Assembly: GCA_045592125.1 (NCBI GenBank)
Contig: JAZNUE010000027.1
Location: 17,350 to 81,349 of the forward strand
Origin: HGM04593 sp045592125
GTDB lineage: Bacteria; Bacteroidota; Bacteroidia; Bacteroidales; Bacteroidaceae
Reading direction: 5' to 3'
DNA: 64,000 bases
A model generated the notes under the pieces. That model worked only from the letters and a program-made list of their open reading frames with translations. It searched no databases and was not told where the DNA came from. Shown in pieces: positions 25,862 to 34,815 of this stretch (its first letter is position 1; each line of letters begins with the position of its first letter). Position numbers and translations under genes: made by a program.

Positions 25862-28162
25862 TTACAGCCTTAGGTCGTCCTGCGATGTAACGGCCTGCTT
25901 CGCGAACAGCTTGTTGCTACCGCGCAACAGGTTACGTACCTCGCTGAGAAGCTCATGGCTCTCCTGGATGAGGTTCAGGTATACGAAGTCCATGCGCAGG
26001 CTGCCTTCGCTCTGGTGCAGGCGCATTGTCTGCTGCTTGCGCAGGGTGGCAAGGGCGTGCTTGAGGTCCTTGGCGCGGGCCGATACCTCCTCGGCGCGGG
26101 CATAGTTGCCTGTCGCTATTATCTCGTTAATATCCTTGAGAACGTCGTGCACGTCGCGGCAGAGTGGCGCGAACTCTTCGACATAGATTCTTGAGAGCGG
26201 GCTGAAACTGTTGTCGGCATGCTCCTTCATGGGCTCGCCGATACGTGTCAGCGTGTTCAGCATCTGCTGGCAGCTGTTGGTGCACAGGTGGTACCATGTG
26301 CTGCGCTCAAAGGCCAGCTGCTGGTCAATGCGCTGCAGGCCGCGTGTCTCGGCACGGCGCTCCTTCTTCATGAATGCCTTCTCCTCTACAATCTTTATGA
26401 GAGCGCTCTTGAGCGGGCGCAGGGAGTCCTTAGAGAATGCCTCGAACATGGTCTTGTATGTCTCGGCCGAGAATGAGAGTGTGTGCGTGAGGGTGTCGGC
26501 CGCATGTGCCTGCAGGTTTGCCCACACCTCGTCCTTGTCTTCGGACTTGAGCACAATGCTCATCTTCTCGTCAACCTTCTCGGCGCTCTTCTTCTTGTTG
26601 TAGCTGATGTGGCTGCGCACAAGCAGGTATATTACAAGGGCAATCATTATGTACATTGCAACCACGCCGCCGAAGTTAAGGATTGTGGACACGAGTGCTG
26701 CCAGTATGAAGGCTGCGCCCGCAGTGATGAACCATCCGCCCACAACCGACACTACGCCAGTTACGCGGTATACGGCGCTCTCGCGGCCCCATGCGCGGTC
26801 GGCAAGTGAAGAACCCATGCCCACCATAAAGGTCACATATGTTGTTGAGAGCGGCAGCTTGAGTGATGTGCCCAGCGCTATGAGCAGGCCCGAAAGCACG
26901 AGGTTCACCGAAGCGCGTACAAGGTCAAATGCCACGTCCTCATGCTCCTCGAGCGGGGCGAAACGCTTGTTCACCCAGTCCTTTACGCCCTGAGGTGTCT
27001 TCTGTGCCACAAAGTCAACGGTCTTGCTCACCGCGCGCACCATGTTGCGGGCGATAGAAGATGTACCGAACATCTCGTTGCCCTCGTCCTGCTGGCTCGA
27101 GAGGTCAATGGATGTCTGCAGCACCTTGCGTGCCTTCTTGCTGGTGAACAGGGAATATACCATTACTGCGCCTGCACCGATGAGGAACCACACCGATGTC
27201 TTTGCCGGCAGGTTAAGCGAGCCCATCATGAACGAGTCTACTGCGCCAGCGCCGTTAGCGGCAAAATCCTTGAAAGACTCAAAGCCGGCAAGCGTAACGC
27301 CGATGAAGTTCACCAGGTCGTTGCCGGCAAACGCCATGGCAAGCGAGAATGTACCCATGAGCACTACTACCTTAAGCACGTTCACCTTGCACCAGTGCAG
27401 GACCTGCATGAGCAGCGTGAAGAACACGAATGAGCCGATGAGGAATATGGCTGTTTCCTCAAAGATGATGTGCTGTACTTCCTGTGGCAGGAAACCTAAA
27501 AGCGCGCTGCCCTTGAGGCCCTTGATGAGCATGAAGTAGATGATTGCTGTTGTGGCGAACCCGCCGTATATTCCAATCTTGCGGCCAAGGTTCTTGCGGT
27601 AGTGGAATGTGAAGATTACACGTGAAATCCACTGTACAATGAGGCCGAAGATGAACGCGATGGCAACCGAAAGGAAAATGGAGATGATGATTGTGAGCGC
27701 CCTGTCGGTGTTGAGCATGCCAAGGCCGGCGTCCGATGAGGAGAGCAGCGCTGTCATGAATGACGCTCCGAGCAGCTCGAACACCATGGATACGGTGGTC
27801 GATGTGGGCAGGCCCAGCGAGTTGAACAGGTCGAGCAGGAACACGTCGCTTATTACCACTGCCAGGTATATGCACATGACGTCGGCAAAGCTGAAGTGGC
27901 TGGGGTCGAAGATTCCGTGGCGTGCCACGTCCATCATTCCGCTGCTGAATGCGGCCCCGATAAATACACCTATGGCCGCGACAATAAGCACATGCTTTAT
28001 CTTTGCGGCCTTTGAGCCTACTGCGGAGCTAAGGAAGTTCACCGCGTCGTTACTTACACCCACAGTAAGGTCAATGATTGCGAGCGTAAACATAAAAAGC
28101 ACCACGAACATGTATGACAGTTCGATGGCGCTCAGGCTTGAGACAAATGAGACAATGTCCAT
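25862..28162 (-). CDS. PiT-family inorganic phosphate transporter with PhoU-like C-terminal domain
   Basis: 766 residues. Two homologous PiT halves each carry the family GxxxNDxxN-type motif: DLTVGVSNDAVNFLSSAVG near residue 35 and AFAGNDLVNFIGVTLAG near 300. There are about ten membrane helices. From about residue 555 the protein continues as a soluble all-helical domain with PhoU-like heptads (FAPLCRDVHDVLKDINEII), which may gate transport. Long PiT-PhoU fusions are known in Bacteroidota. It is monocistronic, with its own promoter and terminator. Confidence 0.9.
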   Translation of the reverse strand: MDIVSFVSSLSAIELSYMFVVLFMFTLAIIDLTVGVSNDAVNFLSSAVGSKAAKIKHVLIVAAIGVFIGAAFSSGMMDVARHGIFDPSHFSFADVMCIYLAVVISDVFLLDLFNSLGLPTSTTVSMVFELLGASFMTALLSSSDAGLGMLNTDRALTIIISIFLSVAIAFIFGLIVQWISRVIFTFHYRKNLGRKIGIYGGFATTAIIYFMLIKGLKGSALLGFLPQEVQHIIFEETAIFLIGSFVFFTLLMQVLHWCKVNVLKVVVLMGTFSLAMAFAGNDLVNFIGVTLAGFESFKDFAANGAGAVDSFMMGSLNLPAKTSVWFLIGAGAVMVYSLFTSKKARKVLQTSIDLSSQQDEGNEMFGTSSIARNMVRAVSKTVDFVAQKTPQGVKDWVNKRFAPLEEHEDVAFDLVRASVNLVLSGLLIALGTSLKLPLSTTYVTFMVGMGSSLADRAWGRESAVYRVTGVVSVVGGWFITAGAAFILAALVSTILNFGGVVAMYIMIALVIYLLVRSHISYNKKKSAEKVDEKMSIVLKSEDKDEVWANLQAHAADTLTHTLSFSAETYKTMFEAFSKDSLRPLKSALIKIVEEKAFMKKERRAETRGLQRIDQQLAFERSTWYHLCTNSCQQMLNTLTRIGEPMKEHADNSFSPLSRIYVEEFAPLCRDVHDVLKDINEIIATGNYARAEEVSARAKDLKHALATLRKQQTMRLHQSEGSLRMDFVYLNLIQESHELLSEVRNLLRGSNKLFAKQAVTSQDDLRL

Positions 28163-28257
28163 AGTAATCAGTTATTATAGTTATATCGTTTTCATGCAAG
28201 ACTCCGGCAATGCCATCTTGCGGGCATGCCTGTTACACAATTGTCACGAAAATGTTA

Positions 28258-28286
28258 CAAAAATAGACATTAGTTTTAGATTTCAA
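28258..28286 (-). promoter_or_regulatory. Promoter of the phosphate transporter gene
   Basis: On the minus strand, TATTTTTG (28258-28265) matches TAnnTTTG, with TTG (28284-28286) 18 bp upstream. The remaining intergenic stretch (28163-28480) holds only this and the plus-strand promoter. Confidence 0.5.
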
Positions 28287-28428
28287 AATATGTAGGCCTA
28301 AAAAATATGCTCTCTTGGCCTCATCTTGGGCCATCTTGGGCCAGCACGGCATGTGCCGGATGTGCCCTGTAAGCAAAAAATAAAAAAAAGAGGGCAAATG
28401 CTTTACTTTTCGCGAAAAATCCTTTACA

Positions 28429-28462
28429 TTTGCGAGAAATCACAAATATAGTGCTATTTTTG
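28429..28462 (+). promoter_or_regulatory. Promoter of the coiled-coil/zapA operon
   Basis: TTTG at 28429-28432 and TATTTTTG at 28455-28462, 22 bp apart, end 18 bp before the first start codon. TACATTTG at 28425-28432 also fits a -7 box, so two overlapping start sites are possible. Confidence 0.5.
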
Positions 28463-28480
28463 TGAAAAGTTCGTTGTATC

Positions 28481-28774
28481 ATGACCGAGAAGGATAGGAT
28501 TGTACTGGCAGCATTTGAGGAGAAGCTTCACCGCCTAGTCTATGAGCACAGGCAGCTCAAGGAAGCGAACCAGGAACTGTCGCGTGCGCTCCAGGAAAAG
28601 GAAAACCTGCTGGCAGAAATGCAGCAGCGCTGCTCGTCGCTCGAAAGCAGCTACAACGACCTTAAGCAGGCCAAGATAATATCTCTTACAGGCGAAGGCG
28701 TTGACGAAGCAAAAGAGAGGATATCGCGGCTGGTGCGTGAAATCGACCGTTGCATCGAGTCGCTTAAGAAATGA
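28481..28774 (+). CDS. Small coiled-coil protein, ZapB-like by context
   Basis: 97 residues, almost entirely alpha-helical. Heptad-rich coiled coil spans about residues 8-68 (RQLKEANQELSRALQEKENL), and a shorter C-terminal helix follows. No enzymatic motif is visible. It lies 25 bp before zapA and is probably co-transcribed with it. In Bacteroidota a short coiled-coil gene often sits here, and a role at the division septum like ZapB is a reasonable guess. The sequence alone does not prove this. Confidence 0.7.
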   Translation: MTEKDRIVLAAFEEKLHRLVYEHRQLKEANQELSRALQEKENLLAEMQQRCSSLESSYNDLKQAKIISLTGEGVDEAKERISRLVREIDRCIESLKK

Positions 28775-28799
28775 CACATGAGTAAAGGGACCATGCATT

Positions 28800-29093
28800 A
28801 TGGAAGATAGGGAATTGGGAATAAATCTTATTATAGACAACACGTCGTACCCGCTCACAGTGAAGGTGAGCGAAGAGCCTTACTACCGCAAGGCTGCGCA
28901 GATAGTCAAGAGCAAGCTAGCGGCCTACAGCAGCCAGTACGGAGGAGAAGGAGGAGTAAGGGTTATGACTATGGTGGCGCTTGACATTGCTATGGACCTC
29001 GTGATGCATAACGACGAGGTGGGCTCTGCCGAGGTATTGCACAAGGTCAACGAGCTTGCGCGCCTCATAGACAGCGAGTTGGGCAAGAAGTGA
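28800..29093 (+). CDS. zapA: Cell division protein ZapA
   Basis: 97 residues, the normal length. The N-terminal INLIIDNTSYPLTVKVSEEPYYRKAAQIV is the ZapA head domain; the rest is the dimerising helix (MVALDIAMDLVMHND). It bundles FtsZ filaments at midcell. It follows the coiled-coil gene and precedes a folded RNA element and rny. Confidence 0.85.
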   Translation: MEDRELGINLIIDNTSYPLTVKVSEEPYYRKAAQIVKSKLAAYSSQYGGEGGVRVMTMVALDIAMDLVMHNDEVGSAEVLHKVNELARLIDSELGKK

Positions 29094-29120
29094 TTTCCCG
29101 GTTACATATTAGCAGTTTCA

Positions 29121-29190
29121 CGCATTGCAGCATTCTCATGGCCGCCACGAAAGTGTGCGGCGCATAGTGCAGCGGTGCGTTTTATTATAT
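29121..29190 (+). ncRNA. Folded RNA element between zapA and rny (possible terminator or 6S-like RNA)
   Basis: CGCATTGC-A-GC (from 29121) pairs with GC-A-GCGGTGCG (ending 29179), including two G-U pairs. It encloses ATG/CAT and the hairpin GCCGCCAC-GAAA-GTGTGCGGC (29141-29161), then TTTTATTATAT. The rod with an asymmetric inner loop is more elaborate than a plain terminator. 6S RNA genes lie next to zapA in some bacteria, so a 6S-type RNA is worth testing. A simple terminator for zapA is equally possible. Confidence 0.4.
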
Positions 29191-29209
29191 ATTTTAATTA
29201 GGTGTTTAT

Positions 29210-30754
29210 ATGGATTTTATTACAGCATTACTTATTGGATTGGCTGTTGGAGCGGCAATAGGCTTCATATGCCAATATCTGATAAACAGGTTCGGGCTCA
29301 AGGCCAAGTGCCAGCGCATTATTGACGACGCGCGCAAGGAGGCCGAGGTTATCAAGAAGAACAAGCTGCTTGAGGTAAAGGAGAAGTTCCTGAACAAGAA
29401 GGCCGAGCTGGAGAAGGAAATCTCGCAGCGCAGCAACAAGATTCAGCAGGCCGAGCATAGCCTGAAGCAGCGCGAGGTGCAGTTCAACCAGCGTAACGAG
29501 GACCTGCAGCGCCGCAGGAACGAGCTTGAGGCACAGAAGGAGAACCTTGAGGCACAGAAAGGCGTGCTTGAGCGCAAGCAGGAGGAACTTGACAGGCTGC
29601 ATGCCCAGGAGCGCGAGAAGCTAGAGGCAATCAGCGGTCTTTCGGCCGACGAGGCAAGGGAGCGCCTTGTCGAGTCGCTGAAGGAAGAGGCAAAGTCGCA
29701 GGCAGCGTCATATATCAACGACATAATTGACGACGCCAAGATGACTGCCAGCAAGGAGGCAAAGAAGATTGTTATCCAGACTATCCAGCGTGTGGCCACC
29801 GAGACTGCAATCGAGAACTCCGTTACAGTGTTCCACATTGACAATGACGAGATGAAAGGCCGCATTATTGGCCGTGAGGGCCGCAATATCCGTGCCCTTG
29901 AGGCCGCTACTGGCGTTGAGATTGTTGTAGATGACACTCCCGAGGCAATTGTGCTGAGCGCCTTCGACCCGGTGCGCCGCGAGATTGCACGCCTTGCACT
30001 GCACCAGCTTGTTGCCGACGGGCGCATACACCCTGCACGCATTGAGGAGGTCGTTGCCAAGGTGAAGAAGCAGATTGAGGAGGAAATCATAGAGACCGGC
30101 AAGCGCACTACCATTGACCTTGGTATCCACGGCATGCACCCCGAGCTCATCCGCATAATCGGAAAGATGAAGTACCGTTCATCATATGGCCAGAACCTTC
30201 TGCAGCATGCACGCGAGACAGCCAACCTATGTGCTGTCATGGCTGCCGAGCTGGGCCTTAACCCAAAGAAGGCGAAGCGTGCCGGCCTGTTGCACGATAT
30301 TGGCAAGGTGCCCGATGAGGAGACCGAGCTGCCACATGCAGAGTATGGCATGAAGATTGCCGAGAAGTACAAGGAAAAGCCCGATATATGCAATGCCATC
30401 GGCGCTCACCACGACGAGGTTGAGATGACAAGCCTCATTGCTCCAATCGTACAGGTGTGCGACGCCATTTCGGGCGCACGTCCTGGTGCTCGCCGTGAGA
30501 TTGTCGAGGCATACATCAAGCGCCTGCACGACCTTGAGCAGCTTGCAATGTCATATCCTGGCGTAACAAAGACCTATGCGATACAGGCCGGCCGCGAGCT
30601 GCGCGTGATTGTAGGCGCTGACAAGATTGACGACAAGCAGACCGAACTGCTCTCTGGCGAGATTGCCAAGAAGATTCAGGACGAGATGACATATCCCGGA
30701 CAGGTTAAGATTACTGTTATACGCGAGACACGTGCCGTGAACTACGCACGATAG
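29210..30754 (+). CDS. rny: Ribonuclease Y
   Basis: 514 residues. There is one N-terminal membrane helix (ITALLIGLAVGAAIGFICQY) and a long charged coiled coil (about 25-200). The KH domain has GRIIGREGRNIRALEAATGV, and the HD phosphodiesterase domain has HARETANL and GLLHDIGKVPDEE. It is a membrane-anchored endonuclease that starts mRNA decay. It ends about 20 bp before a strong terminator. Confidence 0.97.
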   Translation: MDFITALLIGLAVGAAIGFICQYLINRFGLKAKCQRIIDDARKEAEVIKKNKLLEVKEKFLNKKAELEKEISQRSNKIQQAEHSLKQREVQFNQRNEDLQRRRNELEAQKENLEAQKGVLERKQEELDRLHAQEREKLEAISGLSADEARERLVESLKEEAKSQAASYINDIIDDAKMTASKEAKKIVIQTIQRVATETAIENSVTVFHIDNDEMKGRIIGREGRNIRALEAATGVEIVVDDTPEAIVLSAFDPVRREIARLALHQLVADGRIHPARIEEVVAKVKKQIEEEIIETGKRTTIDLGIHGMHPELIRIIGKMKYRSSYGQNLLQHARETANLCAVMAAELGLNPKKAKRAGLLHDIGKVPDEETELPHAEYGMKIAEKYKEKPDICNAIGAHHDEVEMTSLIAPIVQVCDAISGARPGARREIVEAYIKRLHDLEQLAMSYPGVTKTYAIQAGRELRVIVGADKIDDKQTELLSGEIAKKIQDEMTYPGQVKITVIRETRAVNYAR

Positions 30755-30774
30755 GCAACGGACGGCAAGGCCTT

Positions 30775-30815
30775 AAGGAACAGTGCTAAAATTGCATTTT
30801 GGCACTGTTCCTTTC
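30775..30815 (+). terminator. Terminator after rny
   Basis: AAGGAACAGTGC pairs with GCACTGTTCCTT around a 15-nt loop, followed by TTCT. Confidence 0.85.
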
Positions 30816-30829
30816 TAATGCACTAGAGA

Positions 30830-31492
30830 ATGAGCATGAACAACCTTACTGCAGAGCTGATAAACTTCATAGAAGGTGAGATTATGCCCCGTTATGAAGG
30901 CTTTGACAAGGCGCACAATCGCACACACGCGTTCACTGTAATGTCGCAGAGCCTTCAGCTGACGAAGTTCTACGACGTGGATGTTGCTATGGTATACACC
31001 ATTGCGGCATACCACGACTTGGGATTAGGTGAAGGACGCGAGACGCACCACACAGCGTCGGCACGCATTGTGCGTGAGGACAAGAGGCTCAGGCAGTTCT
31101 TTACTCCTGAGCAGATTGAGACCATTGCCGACGCGGTGGAGGACCACCGTGCGTCGGCCGCTCACGAACCGCGTACAATATACGGCAAGATTGTGGCCGA
31201 GGCCGACCGCATTATCGAGCCAGAGACGATAATGGCCCGTACTGTGCAGTATGGCCTTGCGCGCTATCCCTCGCTCACAAAGGAGGAGCACATTGAGCGT
31301 GCAGTGGCGCATATTAAGGACAAGTATGGTGCAGGAGGGTACATAAGGCTGTGGATACCGGAATCTCCCAATGCAGCGCGCCTTGAAGAGTTCCGCCGTA
31401 TGATTGCAAGGGAGGATGAGCTGCGCAGCAGCCTCGAGGCAATATACATGTCCGAGGCGGATGGCATGCCTATGCCGCCAAGTGCTCAATAA
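30830..31492 (+). CDS. HD-domain phosphohydrolase
   Basis: 220 residues. The HD signature is visible as H (NRTHAF), AAYHDLGLG (the HD pair), a later H in DHRAS and D in EADRI. These ligands fit metal-dependent phosphohydrolases acting on nucleotides or other phosphates. The substrate is unknown. The last 23 bp overlap the 3' end of the convergent mntP. Confidence 0.85.
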   Translation: MSMNNLTAELINFIEGEIMPRYEGFDKAHNRTHAFTVMSQSLQLTKFYDVDVAMVYTIAAYHDLGLGEGRETHHTASARIVREDKRLRQFFTPEQIETIADAVEDHRASAAHEPRTIYGKIVAEADRIIEPETIMARTVQYGLARYPSLTKEEHIERAVAHIKDKYGAGGYIRLWIPESPNAARLEEFRRMIAREDELRSSLEAIYMSEADGMPMPPSAQ

Positions 31493-32045
31493 GCACCTTT
31501 ATGCCAATTGCAATAAGGATGAGGCCGCCCCATAGCTCGGCACGCAGCCGCTGGGCGAATGTCCTTCCGAACCTTGCCCCAATCCAGAGCCCCAGGGCTG
31601 TCATGAGCGATGACACTATGCCTATTGCGGCAAGAGGGTAGAGGAGCGAGGAGAACGATGAGTATCCCATGCACGAGAACGATATTCCCACGGCCAGGGC
31701 GTCAATGCTTGTGGCTATGGCCAAGGTAAGTATTACCTTCATGCTGCGCGGGTTAAAGCTCTTCTCCTCTTCGTCCTTTGATGAGTCCATTATCATGCGC
31801 ACTCCAAGGAAACCAAGGATGGCAAAGGCAATCCAGTGGTCCACGCTCTCAATGAGCTCACGGAAGAGCTCGGCGCCCAGCCATCCCAGCAGGGGGTTGA
31901 GTGCCTGGAAAAGGCCGAAGAGCAGCACCATGGCTGTCATCTGCCTAGGCATGAACTTCTTGAATATAATGCCGCTGGCCATTGCTACTGCAAAGCAGTC
32001 CATTGCCAGGGCAAGCGCCATGAGCAAAATTTCAACGTGTGTCAT
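31470..32045 (-). CDS. mntP: Manganese efflux pump MntP
   Basis: 191 residues with six membrane helices. Family features are ALALAMDCFAVAMASGI in helix 1 and the repeat-like ATSIDALAVGISFSC in helix 4, each with the conserved Asp that handles Mn(II). It exports manganese. A candidate -7 box (TAAATTTG) lies at 32088-32095 on the minus strand. The leader would be too short for a yybP-ykoY manganese riboswitch, and I see none. Confidence 0.92.
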   Translation of the reverse strand: MTHVEILLMALALAMDCFAVAMASGIIFKKFMPRQMTAMVLLFGLFQALNPLLGWLGAELFRELIESVDHWIAFAILGFLGVRMIMDSSKDEEEKSFNPRSMKVILTLAIATSIDALAVGISFSCMGYSSFSSLLYPLAAIGIVSSLMTALGLWIGARFGRTFAQRLRAELWGGLILIAIGIKVLIEHLAA

Positions 32046-32311
32046 TTAGTGAGGGACTTATTTTTGTTCTATAAAAAATTGACGATACAAATTTAGGCAG
32101 TTACGGAATATGTCTGCAGTACAAAGGTAATGCTTTTCTGTGAACAGTGGTCGTTGCTGCCGCAAATAGTCGGAAAACTCTACTGTTACATAAAAAAATG
32201 GTTAATTCTTTTGTATATCTATTAATTTTCTATACATTTACAGAATTATTGATAAATAAAATGTTCGTAAATTAAGTGTGGTGAATTCCGGTCAATAAGG
32301 CATTCATGTCA

Positions 32312-32334
32312 TATTGTGAGTATGCTTCACAATA
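32312..32334. promoter_or_regulatory. Palindrome in the leader of the GDP-fucose cassette
   Basis: TATTGTGA-N7-TCACAATA is a perfect 8-bp inverted repeat ending 12 bp before the manC start. It could be an operator or an mRNA hairpin covering the translation start. The rest of 32046-32311 is AT-rich, with no gene or exact TAnnTTTG box for manC. Confidence 0.45.
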
Positions 32335-32346
32335 ATATATAATTAT

Positions 32347-33702
32347 ATGCATATAATTTTACTTTCAGGCGGTTCGGGCAAGCGTCTTTGGCCACTTTCC
32401 AATGGAGCCCGTTCCAAGCAATTCCTGAAACTGCTGCAAAATACTGTTGGCGAGAAAGAATCAATGGTGCAGCGTGTCCTTCGCCAAATAGGCATAGCAT
32501 TGCCGTCAGCTTCGCTCACAATAGCCACAAGCGAGTCCCAGCGCGATTTTATCGAGAATCAATTGGGTACAGCAGTTGATGTGGTTACCGAGCCCGAGCG
32601 TCGCGATACTTTTCCGGCAATTGCCCTTTCGGCATCATATCTTGCGATGGAAAAGGGTGTTTCCCCCGAAGAACCGGTTGTGGTAATGCCTTGCGACAGT
32701 TATACCGGTATAGAGTATTTTGAGACTATTGCAGCAATGACCTCGTTTGTAGAACGTGGTGTTGCCGACCTTGTCCTTATGGGTATAACACCTGCATCGC
32801 CATCGACAAAATTCGGTTATGTGGTTCCTGAAACAAGTTCTTCTTGTGAGGCATACAGAATTGTAAACCGTTTTACAGAAAAACCCGATGAGGAGAATGC
32901 CAAAAAACTTTTGGAACAAGGCGCATTCTGGAACGGAGGTGTATTTGCCTTCCGTCTCGGTTATATTATGGATATTGTAAACCGCTGTATTTCTGCCGGC
33001 ACTTTTGCCGAACTGCGTAGCCGCTATTCCGAGTTCCCGAAGATAAGTTTCGATTACGAGGTGGCCGAGAAGGCGGGTTCGGTGGCTGTTGTTCCATATA
33101 ACGGTTCTTGGAAAGACCTTGGAACATGGAATACCCTTGTCGAGGAGCTGCCGGTCTCTGCAATGGGAAAGGTTACTCTCGGCAGCAATGTCAAAGAGAC
33201 TACTGTAATAAATGAATTAAACATACCGCTTGTGTGCGATGGAGTAGATAATCTGATAGTTGCTGCAAGTCACGACGGTATATTGATATGTGGTAAAGAT
33301 TCTGCCGAGCAGATAAAGAGATATGTCGACCCGCTCGATTCCCGTCCTATGTTTGAGGAGCGTCGTTGGGGAACATATCGCGTACTCGATGACACATACC
33401 ATGCCGACGGTTCACACTCTCTTACAAAGAGCATAACCTTGAATCCCGGCAAGTCAATCTCATATCAGAGGCACAATCACCGTTCCGAGGTGTGGACTTT
33501 TGTTGAGGGCGAGGGTGTGCTTGTAATTAATGGTGAACCACGCAATGTAAAGGTTGGTGAAACGGTGGCTATCCCTGTGGGGCATTTGCATACACTTAAA
33601 GCAACGACAAGGCTCACATTCATTGAGGTACAGTTGGGCAATCCGCTCATAGAAGAGGATATCGAACGCTTCGAGTGGAACTGGAACAGTATGGATTTGT
33701 AG
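32347..33702 (+). CDS. manC: Mannose-1-phosphate guanylyltransferase (ManC type, with cupin domain)
   Basis: 451 residues. The N-terminal nucleotidyltransferase starts IILLSGGSGKRLWPLSNGARSK (pyrophosphorylase loop) and has FTEKPDEENAKKLL and FWNGGVFAF. The C-terminal cupin (about 340-445; NPGKSISYQRHNHRSEVW, VPVGHLHTLK-like segment) is the type II phosphomannose isomerase fold. It makes GDP-mannose and may also isomerise fructose-6-phosphate. It is first in a three-gene cassette with gmd and fcl. Codons here use more T at third positions than the flanking genes. Confidence 0.93.
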   Translation: MHIILLSGGSGKRLWPLSNGARSKQFLKLLQNTVGEKESMVQRVLRQIGIALPSASLTIATSESQRDFIENQLGTAVDVVTEPERRDTFPAIALSASYLAMEKGVSPEEPVVVMPCDSYTGIEYFETIAAMTSFVERGVADLVLMGITPASPSTKFGYVVPETSSSCEAYRIVNRFTEKPDEENAKKLLEQGAFWNGGVFAFRLGYIMDIVNRCISAGTFAELRSRYSEFPKISFDYEVAEKAGSVAVVPYNGSWKDLGTWNTLVEELPVSAMGKVTLGSNVKETTVINELNIPLVCDGVDNLIVAASHDGILICGKDSAEQIKRYVDPLDSRPMFEERRWGTYRVLDDTYHADGSHSLTKSITLNPGKSISYQRHNHRSEVWTFVEGEGVLVINGEPRNVKVGETVAIPVGHLHTLKATTRLTFIEVQLGNPLIEEDIERFEWNWNSMDL

Positions 33703-33718
33703 AATAAAAATATTTGTT

Positions 33719-34807
33719 ATGAAAAAAGCTTTAATTACAGGAGTTACAGGGCAGGACGGTTCTTTCCTGTCGGAGTTCTTGCTTGGCAAAGGATACGACG
33801 TACATGGTACAATACGCCGTTCATCAGTAGATTTCCGCGAGCGTATAGCACATCTTGAAGGACACCCGAACTTTCATCTTCATTATGCCGACCTCGGTGA
33901 CTCAATGAGCCTCATTCAGGTCATCGGCAAAGTGCGTCCCGACGAGATATATAATCTCGCAGCACAGAGTCATGTTCAGGTGAGTTTCGACTCTCCCGAA
34001 TTCACTGCAAATGTCGATGCAACAGGTGTGTTGCGTGTTCTTGAAGCCGTGCGCCTGTGTGGTCTTGCCGAGACTTGCCATATCTATCAGGCATCGACAT
34101 CGGAACTGTACGGAAAGGTTGAGGAGGTTCCACAGAACGAAAAAACACCTTTCCACCCATACAGCCCTTACGCCGTAGCAAAGCTATATGGCCACTGGAT
34201 TGTGAAGGAGTACCGCGAGGCATACAACATGTTCTGCTGTTCGGGTATCCTGTTCAACCACGAGAGCGAGCGCCGTGGTGAGACATTCGTTACACGCAAG
34301 ATAACACTTGCTGCTGCACGCATTGCACAGGGCAAGCAGGATAAACTGTATTTGGGTAACCTCTCTTCTCTGCGCGACTGGGGTTATGCAAAGGATTATG
34401 TGGAGTGCATGTGGCTCATGCTTCAGAACGACAAGCCCGAGGACTTTGTCATTGCCACCGGTGTTCAGCACTCTGTACGCGATTTCTGTTACTACGCATT
34501 CAAGCATGTAGGTATAGAACTTGAGTTTGTCGGCGAGGGTGTCGAAGAAAAGGGTATCGACAAGGCAACAGGCAAGGTACTCATTGAGGTGTCGCCCGAC
34601 TTCTATCGCCCGACCGATGTGGTTAACCTTTGGGGCGACCCGTCAAAGGCACGTGAAGAACTTGGCTGGAACCCTCAAAAGACTACATTTGAGGAGCTTG
34701 TAAAGATTATGGTAGATGCAGATATGGCAAAGGTTGCCGTAGAGAAGGCAAGCGAGCATATACGTACCAACCTTGCCGAGTATCTTGAGCGTGGAATTGT
34801 AAAATAA
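33719..34807 (+). CDS. gmd: GDP-mannose 4,6-dehydratase
   Basis: 362 residues, an extended SDR enzyme. It has the NAD(P)-binding GVTGQDGSFLSEFLL, the YxxxK pair in YSPYAVAKLYGHW, and FNHESERRGETFVTRKIT, a Gmd signature. It converts GDP-mannose to the 4-keto-6-deoxy intermediate. It starts 17 bp after manC and is followed by fcl after 8 bp, so the cassette is one operon. Confidence 0.97.
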   Translation: MKKALITGVTGQDGSFLSEFLLGKGYDVHGTIRRSSVDFRERIAHLEGHPNFHLHYADLGDSMSLIQVIGKVRPDEIYNLAAQSHVQVSFDSPEFTANVDATGVLRVLEAVRLCGLAETCHIYQASTSELYGKVEEVPQNEKTPFHPYSPYAVAKLYGHWIVKEYREAYNMFCCSGILFNHESERRGETFVTRKITLAAARIAQGKQDKLYLGNLSSLRDWGYAKDYVECMWLMLQNDKPEDFVIATGVQHSVRDFCYYAFKHVGIELEFVGEGVEEKGIDKATGKVLIEVSPDFYRPTDVVNLWGDPSKAREELGWNPQKTTFEELVKIMVDADMAKVAVEKASEHIRTNLAEYLERGIVK

Positions 34808-34815
34808 CATGTAGA

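Noticed and set aside
32046..32200. yybP-ykoY manganese riboswitch before mntP
   Set aside because: The likely promoter leaves a leader of only about 35 nt, and the conserved aptamer core is not seen.
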